Part shown: piece after piece, positions 1-7,248 of the stretch | Numbering within the stretch: the stretch's first letter is position 1 | Layout of the letters: every line of letters begins with the position of its first letter | Source: Catenulispora sp. GP43 | GTDB taxonomy: Bacteria; Actinomycetota; Actinomycetes; Streptomycetales; Catenulisporaceae | DNA: 64,000 nucleotides | Assembly (NCBI RefSeq): GCF_041260665.1 | Contig: NZ_JBGCCT010000046.1 | Location: 1-64,000, forward strand | Direction of reading: 5' to 3' | Notes under the pieces: model-generated | The model's database searches: none | Told to the model about the DNA's origin: nothing | What the model saw: the letters and a program-made list of their open reading frames with translations, nothing else | Made by a program: the position numbers and the translations under genes

Positions 1-87
1 GCGGGTCTAACCCCCCGCGGAGTAGCACGTGGCCCGGGCCCGGGGCGACGCCGCCTTCTGAAATTGGGGGGTTCCTGGCGTTGGTGT

Positions 88-98
88 GGGGTCAACCG
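88..98. repeat. Run of 11 G residues
   Basis: An uninterrupted run of eleven G lies in the gene-free left edge (1-146), downstream of the stop of the first minus-strand gene. Such homopolymers are prone to slippage and sequencing error. No gene is supported in 1-146. Confidence 0.7.
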
Positions 99-146
99 GG
101 GGGGGGGGCGGCAAAATTCCCCCGCCCCCACGCCCTTGTTGGGACG

Positions 147-692
147 TCAGCTCAGCCTGATGTAGGCCCGTGTTTCCGTGAGCTCGTGGAGAACGCGTTC
201 CGAGCACTTTCGGAGGGCTGCGACGTCGAAGTCGCTCTCGATGTTCAGCATCTCAGCGAACCACTGGCCCGAGACCATCTCGCGGACGCGTTCGGCCAGT
301 GTGTTGGGAGCCGCGCGCAGGGATCGCAGTGCCAGGCGATCGGCCAGGTCCCATCGGCCCAGGCTGAGCGCGCACCAGCCCGCGACGCTCAGGGCCGCGG
401 CGGCGGCCGGGCCTTCGTTGAAAGCCATCCTGGCGAGTGCGAGCGTCAGCGCCAGGACCCGGCGCGCTCCCTCTTCGGTGATGGCGAACGTGGCGAGGTA
501 GTCCCGTGCTACCGCGTCTTCGCCGATGCGGCGCAGGACGGTCGCGGACCACGGGTGGCCCTCGATCAGGTGGCCCGGGGTCTCGCTGAAAACGACACGA
601 TCAGTTGCTGCGCGGTCTTCGATCGGGAGCAGGGTCATGAGGATGACCTCCTGCTCGCTTCTCGGCATGGCCTGTGTCGTGTTCTGGTTCAT
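147..692 (-). CDS. Hypothetical protein resembling the C-terminal part of DUF4192
   Basis: A 181-residue soluble protein without signal peptide or membrane segment. The stretch from about residue 85 on (AALSVAGWCALSLGRWDLA, then LRAAPNTLAERV) reads like the TPR-like C-terminal half of actinobacterial DUF4192 proteins, whose function is unknown; this protein is about half the usual length. I chose the ATG at 692 because AAGGGA lies about 7 bases upstream; an in-frame start at 770 has no such site. It lies inside the integrated element and points away from the integrase. Function unknown; the family link is by eye. Confidence 0.6.
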   Translation of the reverse strand: MNQNTTQAMPRSEQEVILMTLLPIEDRAATDRVVFSETPGHLIEGHPWSATVLRRIGEDAVARDYLATFAITEEGARRVLALTLALARMAFNEGPAAAAALSVAGWCALSLGRWDLADRLALRSLRAAPNTLAERVREMVSGQWFAEMLNIESDFDVAALRKCSERVLHELTETRAYIRLS

Positions 693-878
693 GTGGTGTC
701 CCTTCTCAAGGCTGTGACCTGGCTTGTCGCGTTGGCTTCCATCTCTCGGCGACACGTTGAATATACCCATGAAAGTTCATGCCGAGGTGCGGTGCGGGCA
801 AGATTCACTCGGGTGGACGATCGCCTATGCGTTAGCTGGGGTGCGCTCAAGTGGCTGCACGTGCGCTGTCCGCTTACC

Positions 879-1244
879 GTGGTGAACGTGGCGCGACGAA
901 GTGGAGCATCAGCGCGGACCGTGGCGCTGACAAAGGCGCAGGAAGCAGTGGCGCAGCGAGATGCGGAACGCATCAGGCGGGAGAAGCAGCTCGAAGCGGT
1001 TCTGGCTGACTACTACCAGGCGCAGGGCGAAGTGGAGCGGATCCACACGAGCGCCGATGTGGCTGCGGCGCCGTTCGAGGCGAGGATCGGCGAGGCAGTG
1101 CGCTCCCTGGACCGGTTGGGCGAGACCCGGGCCGGCATTGCCGGGCTGACTGGCCTTTCGCTGCCGCGGGTGCGCGACTACCTCGCCGACGTGGCTTCGA
1201 ATGCGGCGCGCGTTGAGGGATCAGTGGACACGGGCGCGCGCTGA
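879..1244 (+). CDS. Small charged protein, probable regulatory or element-borne
   Basis: About 121 residues, starting at one of two adjacent GTG codons (879 or 882). The first two thirds are rich in Ala, Arg, Glu and Gln and look like a long coiled-coil helix (KAQEAVAQRDAERIRRE). The end, about residues 85-115, resembles a helix-turn-helix (AGIAGLTGLSLPRVRDYLAD). Small actinobacterial proteins of this layout are common next to mobile elements. The reading frame stays open upstream to 81, but that part opposes a better gene on the other strand, so I restrict the CDS to the helical region. No clear Shine-Dalgarno site is seen. DNA binding is inferred only. Confidence 0.5.
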   Translation: MVNVARRSGASARTVALTKAQEAVAQRDAERIRREKQLEAVLADYYQAQGEVERIHTSADVAAAPFEARIGEAVRSLDRLGETRAGIAGLTGLSLPRVRDYLADVASNAARVEGSVDTGAR

Positions 1245-1345
1245 ATGCCCAAGCGGCTATGAACGTGAGGTCTGACGTCGCGTGTCGGTGAGTTCGGGCG
1301 TCACTTGGAGGGTTGAGGACGTCTAAGAGTCGGTGAGAAGTGACG

Positions 1346-1921
1346 TCACTGAGCTCCGAGTTCTGGATCATCAAGCCACGCCTGATACCAGTCGTGGAAG
1401 TCAGGGCCTGGGCTCAGCCCTTCGTCTGATGCGAAGTCATCGAACCAGACCTGGCCTCGGGCATCGCCGGTGACCACGAGCCGGAAGTAGGCTCCGCAGC
1501 CGTATGCGGCGAGCACGAGTGACCCGGATAGCCAGGACGGGTCGTAGAGGATGTCGTCGTCGCTCAGTCCTGGCCGGTAGGGCTGGAACCGCTCGGTGTG
1601 TGGGAATGCGGTGGCCAGGAAACCGGGTCGTCGTTCTTCCGGGGGATAGTTCGGGTTGTCCCAGTCCGTGCCGTCGTAGCGATACATCCCTAAGTACGGG
1701 CCCGCGCCGCCATCGCCGACAGTGGTGATGAACTCCCGGTAGGCATCAGGCAGTGTGACGCCGTTGTCCTGCTCGAACCGTGTGAGATCTTGTGCCGAAA
1801 CCGTCCGACCCAGCTGATATCGGTGCTGTCTGGCGCCGAAACGTCGGAGTTGTGGGTCCGCGTCGGCCAGTTCGCGAAGCCGGTGGCGTACTTGTTGCTG
1901 GTTCCACACGTCGTCGAGCAT
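1346..1921 (-). CDS. SMI1/KNR4 family protein
   Basis: A 191-residue soluble protein. The central part (LTRFEQDNGVTLPDAYREF, then TVGDGGAGPYLGMY) has the SMI1/KNR4 fold signature: an acidic first helix, a LP-x-AYREFL-like helix and a GNGGAGP-type turn. In bacteria many members are immunity proteins against polymorphic toxins; others have unknown roles. No toxin gene is visible beside it, so it may be an orphan immunity protein carried by the element. The ATG at 1921 follows a GGGGG stretch; a GTG at 1948 is an alternative start. Confidence 0.75.
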   Translation of the reverse strand: MLDDVWNQQQVRHRLRELADADPQLRRFGARQHRYQLGRTVSAQDLTRFEQDNGVTLPDAYREFITTVGDGGAGPYLGMYRYDGTDWDNPNYPPEERRPGFLATAFPHTERFQPYRPGLSDDDILYDPSWLSGSLVLAAYGCGAYFRLVVTGDARGQVWFDDFASDEGLSPGPDFHDWYQAWLDDPELGAQ

Positions 1922-2428
1922 GACAGGCTTACCCCCGTTGTGGAGCACCGTGTCAGCGGCCGCGTGATCACGTCAGCTCGCCTGTCGTCGGGCCTTGGTC
2001 TGGGCCAGCCGGGAGGAATCGGTGCCGGTCTCCATCGGTAGCTGAGGCAGATCCCTCTCTGGCTGAAGGGGCTGATCCAGGGATCTGATGCGCACGCGCT
2101 ATCGCACGGGCACAATTGGAACGTCACATCCGTGCCCGTGCGTGGCGGCGAGGCTTCTTCTTTGCCCAGACAACCGGGTGTTCAACGGAAGGCGGTTTCA
2201 GTTGGCAGGCCGTTCCTGGCCTCGACTCCGGGTGTTGCTGGCTGTCCCCTCGTGCAGCTGGCAGTGCCAGTCTCCAGGTGCTTCTCACCGTGCGCCTGGA
2301 TTTCGAGTCGGGGCTGAAAACGTCTGACCCCCGCAAAATCAAGCTCACGGGAGCAAGTGAGCGGGAGCTGAGCTGGACGCGAGCCCCGACAACCCACGTC
2401 GTTGACCGAAGTGAGTTGAAGGAGAGTC
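1922..2428. other. Gene-free stretch between divergent genes
   Basis: About 500 bases between the SMI1/KNR4 gene and the small membrane protein gene. Short open frames in all directions look like chance frames. It presumably holds the promoters of both flanking genes, but I see no clear operator or riboswitch. Confidence 0.5.
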
Positions 2429-2635
2429 GTGAAAGCAAAGCCAAGGACCCTGCGCTTCCCCCCGCAGTGGCCGACCGTGGTGATCGTGGTCGTGGTCATC
2501 CTGCTGCTGGTCCACCCGACCATCGGCACCGATCAGATCAAGGCCGTCGAGACCATCGTCTACCTGTTGGCGGGAAGCAGCGCGTGCGCCGCGCCGGCAA
2601 TCCGGCGGGGCAAGCCCACGCGTAGGCGGGGTTAG
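2429..2635 (+). CDS. Small membrane protein
   Basis: A 68-residue protein starting with GTG, preceded by a strong site (GAAGGAGAG) ending three bases before the start. Residues 15-28 (TVVIVVVVILLLVH) form one clear transmembrane helix; a second weaker hydrophobic stretch (ETIVYLLAGSSA) follows at about 41-52. The tail is basic (RRGKPTRRRG), so the C-terminus probably faces the cytoplasm. A strong terminator hairpin follows at 2641. Element-borne; function unknown, but small helical membrane proteins are frequent near transfer genes of actinobacterial integrative elements. Confidence 0.65.
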   Translation: MKAKPRTLRFPPQWPTVVIVVVVILLLVHPTIGTDQIKAVETIVYLLAGSSACAAPAIRRGKPTRRRG

Positions 2636-2640
2636 TGACA

Positions 2641-2674
2641 GGGCCCCGGATCTGCTTTGGCGGATCCGGGGCCC
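2641..2674. terminator. Terminator-like hairpin
   Basis: Perfect 12-bp inverted repeat (GGGCCCCGGATC at 2641-2652, complement at 2663-2674) with a 10-base loop, five bases after the stop of the small membrane protein gene. It has no T tract, as is usual in high-GC actinobacteria, and may act in both directions. Confidence 0.7.
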
Positions 2675-2788
2675 GCTGGCTTCAGCTCTGTTTGCAGCGG
2701 TTTGAACTGGCCCAGGTCTGGCGGGGCGGGTTCTAGAGGAGGGCGGTCGCAACTGGCCGACCCGGGATGCCTCACTACTTCAGTGCGC

Positions 2789-3685
2789 TCATGGGGCTGG
2801 AGCCGTTCCCCCATTCAAGCGGGGAAGCGCCTGCACCACATATCGCCTAGCCGCGCCGCGGGAGAGCGGCGCAGGAAGTGATGCGGCAGCCTGATACGCG
2901 GCTGCGTTCCGCTCGCGCTTGTTCTGCGAGAACAGGCGCAGATCGCCGGACTGGATTTGGTCCATCAGCGCTGCCTCGAAGGCGATGCGCTTCCGGCCGG
3001 GGCCTCGACCGCGGCGCAACGCTTGCGCCGGTGCCTTGGCGAGGAGGCCGTACGCCTGATGCGCTTGTTCTCCCGTCTCCGACGGGGAGCGTTCTGATAC
3101 GCCGCCGGCTTCTTGGCGCAGTTGGTCACGGTGCCTGCTCCACATGAGCACCGGGAAGTTGATCCACAAGGTGGACCTGCGCCACATGCTGTGCTGCGCT
3201 TCTTCCCGCACCAGTACGTTGCGCAGGTTGGTGAGCAGGTGCTCCAGGAACACCGCGTACATCACCGGTGGAACCGCCGCGACGAGATAGCCGCCGGGCG
3301 AGTGGGAGGGCGTGTGGAGCAGGTTCATGATCACGCTGGCCGCGATGCATCCGAGGAGGGAGACCTTGGAAGCGGCGTTGGCGCGGTGGTGCAGGGCCTC
3401 GTGGAGCCGGAGAAGGGAGATGCCGGCGGTGCCGGTGTCCAGGAGCAGGGCCCAGACTCTCGCCTCCGCCGCGAGGTCGCCGTTGTGGGCCAGGACGTAC
3501 ACCATCTGCGCCTGGTACGACAGTCATGCGGAAGCGCACGCGAGTGCGAAAAGCAGGCAGGCGGGCAGGGCGAGGAGCCCGTAGGCGAGCCAAGCCAGCA
3601 ATGGAGGGGTGTCGGGCGCGGGTGCCGGCGCTGGAGGCGCTGGAGCGATTGCGCGTACAGGCCAGACCGTATTCTGGTGAGACAT
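2789..3685 (-). pseudogene. DUF2637-like membrane protein gene interrupted by an in-frame TGA
   Basis: An open frame starts at an ATG at 3685 behind a good ribosome site (AGGAAGGAA). It runs through a hydrophobic segment (LLAWLAYGLLALPACLLFA), meets TGA at 3524-3526 (codon 54) and continues in the same frame, without any shift, to 2789. The downstream part has further hydrophobic segments and the phrase AAVPPVMYAVFLEHLL, typical of DUF2637 membrane proteins of actinobacterial plasmids and integrative elements, then a basic tail. With the TGA read through it would be about 298 residues. A nonsense mutation or sequencing error is the simplest reading. A truncated product from the ATG at 3505 is possible but would lack the first helix. 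Confidence 0.6.
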
Positions 3686-3707
3686 CAGGGGTTCCTTCCT
3701 CTGATCA

Positions 3708-3747
3708 GGCCCCGATGGGATCCGCCAAGATCGTCACCATCGGGGCC
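3708..3747 (-). terminator. Terminator-like hairpin
   Basis: An 11-bp perfect inverted repeat (GGCCCCGATGG at 3708-3718, complement at 3737-3747) begins 17 bases past the stop of the minus-strand gene 3764-4228 and precedes the ribosome site of the broken DUF2637-like gene. Confidence 0.6.
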
Positions 3748-3763
3748 GCTGTGAATTCCGTGT

Positions 3764-4228
3764 TCAGCCGTTGGCGGCTTCCGCGCGTTCGTCGAGGAAC
3801 CGCAGCCAGGAAGCCAGCAACTCGGCTTCGGTCGCGCCGTGGAGCACGCTTCGGTGCCGGGCGAGACCAGCGTTGGCAATCCGGATCAGTGCGCTTACGG
3901 CGATCGGATCGCCTGGTCCGCTTCTGGCGGTGTCGAGGCCGATGGCTGCGGGCGATGCTGCGCGGCTCAGGAACTCGCGCCACGAGGCGAGTAGCTGTAC
4001 TTCGTTGTCGCCGTGCAGTCGGTCTCCGTGCTCCACTAATCCGTCGATGGCGACCCGCAGCAGTGTGTTCGCAGTGATCCGCTCGCCTTTGGTGCTGCGG
4101 TCGTCGTGTAGCCGGCGGGCCAGGTGGTCGAGCTCGGTCTGCTGGTCGGGGCGGATCAGTGCCTGTTTCGGTCGGGTCTTCGGCCGTACATCCGAGCCTT
4201 GCGGAGCATCACGGCCTAGGGGCGTCAT
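3764..4228 (-). CDS. Hypothetical element protein with an internal duplication
   Basis: A 154-residue soluble protein. After a basic N-terminus (PKTRPKQALIRPDQQTELDH), which resembles the start of ribbon-helix-helix or partition-associated proteins, it contains two copies of a roughly 40-residue unit. Copy one includes LLRVAIDGL, LHG and LLASWREFL; copy two includes LIRIANAGL, LHG and LLASWLRFL. Thus the helix-LHG-helix unit was duplicated in tandem. Start ATG at 4228 with GGAAGG about 7 bases upstream. A role in element maintenance or copy control is possible but unproven. Confidence 0.6.
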   Translation of the reverse strand: MTPLGRDAPQGSDVRPKTRPKQALIRPDQQTELDHLARRLHDDRSTKGERITANTLLRVAIDGLVEHGDRLHGDNEVQLLASWREFLSRAASPAAIGLDTARSGPGDPIAVSALIRIANAGLARHRSVLHGATEAELLASWLRFLDERAEAANG

Positions 4229-4373
4229 TGCGTACCTTCCAGCTGGGAACGGGCCACGGGCGTGTGGTTGTCCTACCTTTCTAGCCCGCTATCAGCCCAT
4301 ATCCAAAGAGATTCACTCTTTTGGAGGTCTATGACTCTAAGAGTCCTGAGCTACGGTGTTCTTGGAAACGCGA

Positions 4374-4403
4374 GAGGGGGCCGGGTTGGCGCCCGACCCC
4401 CTC
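4374..4403. terminator. GC-rich hairpin upstream of small gene
   Basis: Arms 4374-4385 and 4392-4403 pair over about 12 positions with one mismatch around a 6-base loop (TTGGCG). It overlaps the start of the first copy of the duplicated leader, so it could be an attenuator for the gene at 4469 or a terminator for upstream transcription. Confidence 0.45.
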
Positions 4404-4462
4404 GCTTCACGCTCGACTCGGTGTTAGCGCACCGGCCGGGCCAGGACCCCTACACAGGAGGG
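4385..4462 (+). promoter_or_regulatory. Duplicated leader, copy 1
   Basis: This 78-base leader precedes the small gene at 4469. It closely matches 4713-4792 upstream of the next small gene: shared blocks are GTTGGCGC, CGGTGTTAGCGC, GGCCGGG, CAGGAC and CCCTACACAGGAGG. CGGTG-TTAGCG-CACCG can form a small hairpin. The ribosome site AGGAGG is part of the conserved block. Confidence 0.6.
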
Positions 4463-4468
4463 AATCCA

Positions 4469-4669
4469 ATGAGTCATTTTGCCATTCCCGGCGACGAGTT
4501 CCTGCCCATGGAGGACGAGTTCGCCCCCAGTCTCGACGAGAGCGACATGATGTTCGCCCTCGGAATCGAGCCGCTCGGGCTATCGCTCGTGCCCAAGGAC
4601 CTCACCTTCACCATCGTCTTCTTCGCTCTGGTCGCCGGCGTCGATGCCGCGGGCTGGTGGAGCCGGTGA
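4469..4669 (+). CDS. Small acidic protein with a C-terminal hydrophobic helix
   Basis: A 66-residue protein, ATG preceded by AGGAGG. Residues 1-36 are acidic (EDEFAPSLDESD); residues about 46-62 (LTFTIVFFALVAGVDAA) are hydrophobic and could span or bind the membrane; it ends GWWSR. It has the same leader as the next gene and a similar first few residues (MSHF against MSQF), suggesting a shared expression signal or common origin. It has no leader-core layout or nearby modification enzyme that would make it a convincing peptide precursor. Function unknown. Confidence 0.6.
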   Translation: MSHFAIPGDEFLPMEDEFAPSLDESDMMFALGIEPLGLSLVPKDLTFTIVFFALVAGVDAAGWWSR

Positions 4670-4712
4670 ACGATCGGTACTGACGCTTCGCCTCCACATC
4701 ATCTCGGGTCGA

Positions 4713-4792
4713 GTTGGCGCTCGGCCCCATCCAGGAATCGCTCGGCCGGTGTTAGCGCGCTGGCCGGGTTCAGGACACCCCTACACAGGAGG
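4713..4792 (+). promoter_or_regulatory. Duplicated leader, copy 2
   Basis: Second copy of the leader seen at 4385-4462, ending in the same CCCTACACAGGAGG. The hairpin stem at the GTGTTAGCGC block differs by changes that still permit pairing (CCGGTG with CGCTGG, using two G-U pairs), which hints at a conserved RNA structure. Confidence 0.6.
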
Positions 4793-4797
4793 ACTAC

Positions 4798-5007
4798 GTG
4801 TCTCAGTTCGTCATGTCCCGGCGTGAGTTCGCCGGGGTCGTGGTCAGTATGGCCACAGCGGCCACTTCCCTCGTGGAGCCGGACCAGCGACGTCGTGTCG
4901 TCGCTCTCGGCAGGATCTCGCGTCATGGTGGCCAGGTCGCCATCTCAGGCTGCCTGGCGGAGGCAGATATCGCTCGCGATGTCGTTGGCGGTGACAGCCA
5001 TGTCTGA
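4798..5007 (+). CDS. Small hypothetical protein
   Basis: A 69-residue protein starting with GTG five bases after AGGAGG. It begins MSQFVMSRREFAGVVVSMA: a basic RREF followed by a short hydrophobic run recalls a weak export signal or membrane anchor, though the run is short. The 3' end overlaps the next gene (ATGTCTGA), so the two are probably translationally coupled. It shares its leader with the gene at 4469. Function unknown. Confidence 0.5.
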   Translation: MSQFVMSRREFAGVVVSMATAATSLVEPDQRRRVVALGRISRHGGQVAISGCLAEADIARDVVGGDSHV

Positions 5008-5287
5008 CCTCGATGAAAGCAGGCTCGCCCTGGCGTGTATCACCGACGCCTTGTTCTGCTCCGATGTGGAAGCAGGGAACGCGCTCACTGCTGCTCAGGT
5101 GGCCGAGGCCATCAGCGCCGCGTTGAAGACACATCGGGATTGGAACGGGCTGACTCGGGCAGTCCGCGCGGCGTTTGCTGACGCGCCGGATGAGGCGGCC
5201 AGTCGCGAGCGGTGGTGCCAGCAGGTCGCCGAAGCCGCGCTCGGTTGGGCCGACATCCTGCTCGGCTGCGGTGACCTCTTGGCCTGA
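5000..5287 (+). CDS. Small hypothetical protein
   Basis: A 95-residue, mostly helical, acidic soluble protein (SDLDESRLALACITDAL, then LTAAQVAEAISAALKTH). The ATG at 5000 lies inside the last codons of the preceding gene, eight bases of overlap, so translation is probably coupled. Three cysteines occur, but not as a paired metal motif. No family recognised. Upstream of the excisionase-integrase pair in the element. Confidence 0.55.
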   Translation: MSDLDESRLALACITDALFCSDVEAGNALTAAQVAEAISAALKTHRDWNGLTRAVRAAFADAPDEAASRERWCQQVAEAALGWADILLGCGDLLA

Positions 5288-5298
5288 GGTCCGCGTCG

Positions 5299-5320
5299 AC
5301 TGTTCACTCTGGTGAACAGT
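5299..5320. promoter_or_regulatory. Operator-like palindrome upstream of xis-int
   Basis: Perfect 9-bp inverted repeat ACTGTTCAC-tctg-GTGAACAGT, about 170 bases before the excisionase start and 11 bases after the previous stop. The symmetry and AT-richer setting fit a dimeric repressor site controlling excisionase and integrase, rather than a terminator. The binding protein is unknown. Confidence 0.55.
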
Positions 5321-5427
5321 TTGAGTACGTTTCAGCTTGCATGAACAAATTACCCGATTCACGATGGGTGTGATGTCGCGCTTGATCATGCTTCGTTCAA
5401 GCGCGATGTCGTCCCTTTCATCGCTAA

Positions 5428-5491
5428 GCGGCCCCGACGCCCAGTCGCCAAACAGTTCGCCGGGGCCGCACCTCTCGCAGGAGGTACCTCC
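5428..5491 (+). promoter_or_regulatory. Hairpins around the xis ribosome binding site
   Basis: An 8-bp stem (GCGGCCCC 5428-5435 with 5462-5469) ends just before the start site. Then GGAGGTACCTCC (5480-5491) is a perfect palindrome that contains the ribosome binding site and abuts the ATG at 5492. ACCTC at 5470-5474 can also pair with GAGGT at 5481-5485. These structures could hide or expose the site, giving translational control of excision. Confidence 0.5.
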
Positions 5492-5836
5492 ATGATGACC
5501 CACCCCAACTGCGTACCGATGCCCGTCGCCGATGTGGCGCGGGTCCAATCGAGTGTGGCCGCACAGATAACGGGCCCATTTGAGGACGTGGAAGCATGTG
5601 CGGACGATGCTGGCACCGCGTACTCGAACACCATCATCAATGACCACTTCCTGAGCACTGGGGAGTTGGCCGCGCTCCTTCATGTCGACTCGTCCACTCT
5701 GCGGCGCTGGCGCGGTGCCACGCCGCCGGCGGGTCCGCCGTTCTCGCGGCTCTCGCCCGGGGTCGTCGTCTACAGCATCGTGGACGTCCGCCGCTGGATC
5801 GCCCGGAGCCGCATCGATCCGGCGGAGTGTGCCTGA
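5492..5836 (+). CDS. Excisionase-like helix-turn-helix protein
   Basis: A 114-residue protein. Residues about 53-105 form a MerR/Xis-type winged helix: LSTGELAALLHVDSSTLRRW followed by a wing and YSIVDVRRWI. The N-terminal 50 residues are unstructured and unrelated. It lies directly before the integrase, sharing one base (TGATG), the usual arrangement of a recombination directionality factor with its tyrosine recombinase in actinobacterial elements. ATG at 5492 or 5495 behind a palindromic GGAGG site. It would bind the attachment region and bias the integrase toward excision. Confidence 0.8.
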   Translation: MMTHPNCVPMPVADVARVQSSVAAQITGPFEDVEACADDAGTAYSNTIINDHFLSTGELAALLHVDSSTLRRWRGATPPAGPPFSRLSPGVVVYSIVDVRRWIARSRIDPAECA

Positions 5837-7086
5837 TGGCCAAGCAGATCAACGTTCCGATCGGTGTCGAAGTCTTCGGGTACGTGGAGTTCCGCGCGTC
5901 GCGCCGCACGCCGTACCGGGCTCGCGTTCGCTGGACCGACCCGATGACCCATGAGCGCATGCGTGCCTCCGAGTCGTTCGAGGAGGAAGAGCCGGCCAAG
6001 GAGTGGATCAAGGAGCTCCAGCGCAAAGCAGAGGGCGGCGTCAGCCCCGGTACTGCGAAGACGACGCTGGCCGATTACGGCCGGTCGGTGTGGAACCTCG
6101 CGATGCGCGGCCTGGAAGACAAGACGATGGATCCGTACTCGGCTGGGTGGAGGAAGCTCGTTGTGCCGTCGATTGGCCACTTCGAACTTCGGAAGCTCTC
6201 GAACGGAATCGTCGACCGCGCTGTTCATTCGTGGATTGCCGACGGCGTAGGGCGATCGAGCGTCAAGAACGCTATTGCCGCGTTGGTTCGCGTGACCGAG
6301 CAAGCGTTGCGCGATGGTCTGATCGACAGCAATCCGTCACGCGTTGTGGGTTGGCAGCGTCAATACCAGGAAGTCGAGGCAGAACTACAGAATCCCCGAT
6401 CCCTCGCGCTGCCGGACTTCGCGACATTGCAGCGGCTGGCTGACGCGCTTGTCGTGGCCTCGGCAGACGATCGCACCAAGGACAAAAGGACCTACGCCGG
6501 GTGGGGCGACGTCGTCGTATTCGCCGCCTGCACCGCCACCCGCATCGGAGAAGTCTCCGGCGTGCGCATCAAGGACATCGACACGGAACAGTGGATCTGG
6601 AGGCTGGTTCGACAAACCACGCCGAGTCCTGGGGGCCTCAAGGACAAGAACCCCAAGAGCAAGCGTGCCCGGGACATCCCGATCATGCCCGAGATCCGGC
6701 CGATGGTGCTGCGACGCATTGCTGAGGCCGGTCCGAATGCCGGCCCGATGACGAGGCTGTTCACCGGTCCTCGCGGCGGACGTGTCTCCACGGCTGTGCT
6801 GCGCGATGCTACGCACTGGAATGAGGTCGTGCTCGCGCTGGGCCTTGAGAAGCTCCGTCGCCACGACCTTCGCCACACCGGGCTTACGTGGATGGCCGAC
6901 GCCGGGGTGCCCGTTCATGTTCTGCGTGTGATCGCGGGGCACGGGTCGCTCTCCACGACTCAGCGATACCTGCACCCCGACAAGAAGCGGATCCAGGACG
7001 CTGGAGCCTCGCTGAACGACTTCCTCAAGGCGCAGTGGCCCCCAAGCGGCCCCCAAGATTCTGAGGAGGCGTCACCAGGGGCTTAA
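5836..7086 (+). CDS. Tyrosine recombinase (integrase) of the element
   Basis: A 416-residue site-specific recombinase. An N-terminal arm-binding region and a SAM-like core-binding domain (about 70-185) are followed by the catalytic domain. Catalytic residues are visible: Arg236 in TATRIGEVSG, His343-x-x-Arg346 in HDLRH, His369 in GHGSL and nucleophile Tyr378 in RYLHPD. The start ATG shares a base with the excisionase stop; a GTG at 5827 is an alternative. About 310 bases downstream is the 3' end of tRNA-Pro, the probable attachment site. The C-terminal tail (QWPPSGPQ) recurs in a remnant at 7249-7332. Complete and presumably active. Confidence 0.95.
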   Translation: MAKQINVPIGVEVFGYVEFRASRRTPYRARVRWTDPMTHERMRASESFEEEEPAKEWIKELQRKAEGGVSPGTAKTTLADYGRSVWNLAMRGLEDKTMDPYSAGWRKLVVPSIGHFELRKLSNGIVDRAVHSWIADGVGRSSVKNAIAALVRVTEQALRDGLIDSNPSRVVGWQRQYQEVEAELQNPRSLALPDFATLQRLADALVVASADDRTKDKRTYAGWGDVVVFAACTATRIGEVSGVRIKDIDTEQWIWRLVRQTTPSPGGLKDKNPKSKRARDIPIMPEIRPMVLRRIAEAGPNAGPMTRLFTGPRGGRVSTAVLRDATHWNEVVLALGLEKLRRHDLRHTGLTWMADAGVPVHVLRVIAGHGSLSTTQRYLHPDKKRIQDAGASLNDFLKAQWPPSGPQDSEEASPGA

Positions 7087-7104
7087 GAGCGCCAGCGACA
7101 GACG

Positions 7105-7149
7105 AAGGCCGGTTGAACTGAGTGCTACTCGCCCAGTTCAACCGGCCTT
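7105..7149. terminator. 16-bp inverted repeat after the integrase
   Basis: Perfect 16-bp stem (7105-7120 with 7134-7149), 19 bases after the integrase stop. A related hairpin with the same outer stem (AAGGCCGGTT) occurs at 7351-7392, and both are followed by CGTCGCGG, so the segment was duplicated. It probably acts as terminator for the integrase and shields the tRNA. Confidence 0.75.
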
Positions 7150-7248
7150 CGTCGCGGGAGCAGCCGGCCTGCAGGCCTTATCAGGGCTGGTTTGTGGTGG
7201 CTTCGCGCCTACGACTGGCTACTTCAACTACTGCGACCCGAGCTGTGA

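Noticed and set aside
81-878. Upstream part of a long plus-strand open frame (81-1244)
   Set aside because: It lies opposite the better-supported minus-strand gene 147-692 and lacks natural composition; only the 3' part from about 879 looks like protein.
4469-4669. Ribosomal peptide (RiPP) precursor
   Set aside because: Acidic N-terminus and hydrophobic C-terminus are suggestive, but no modification enzyme, protease or exporter gene is near and no core motif is visible.
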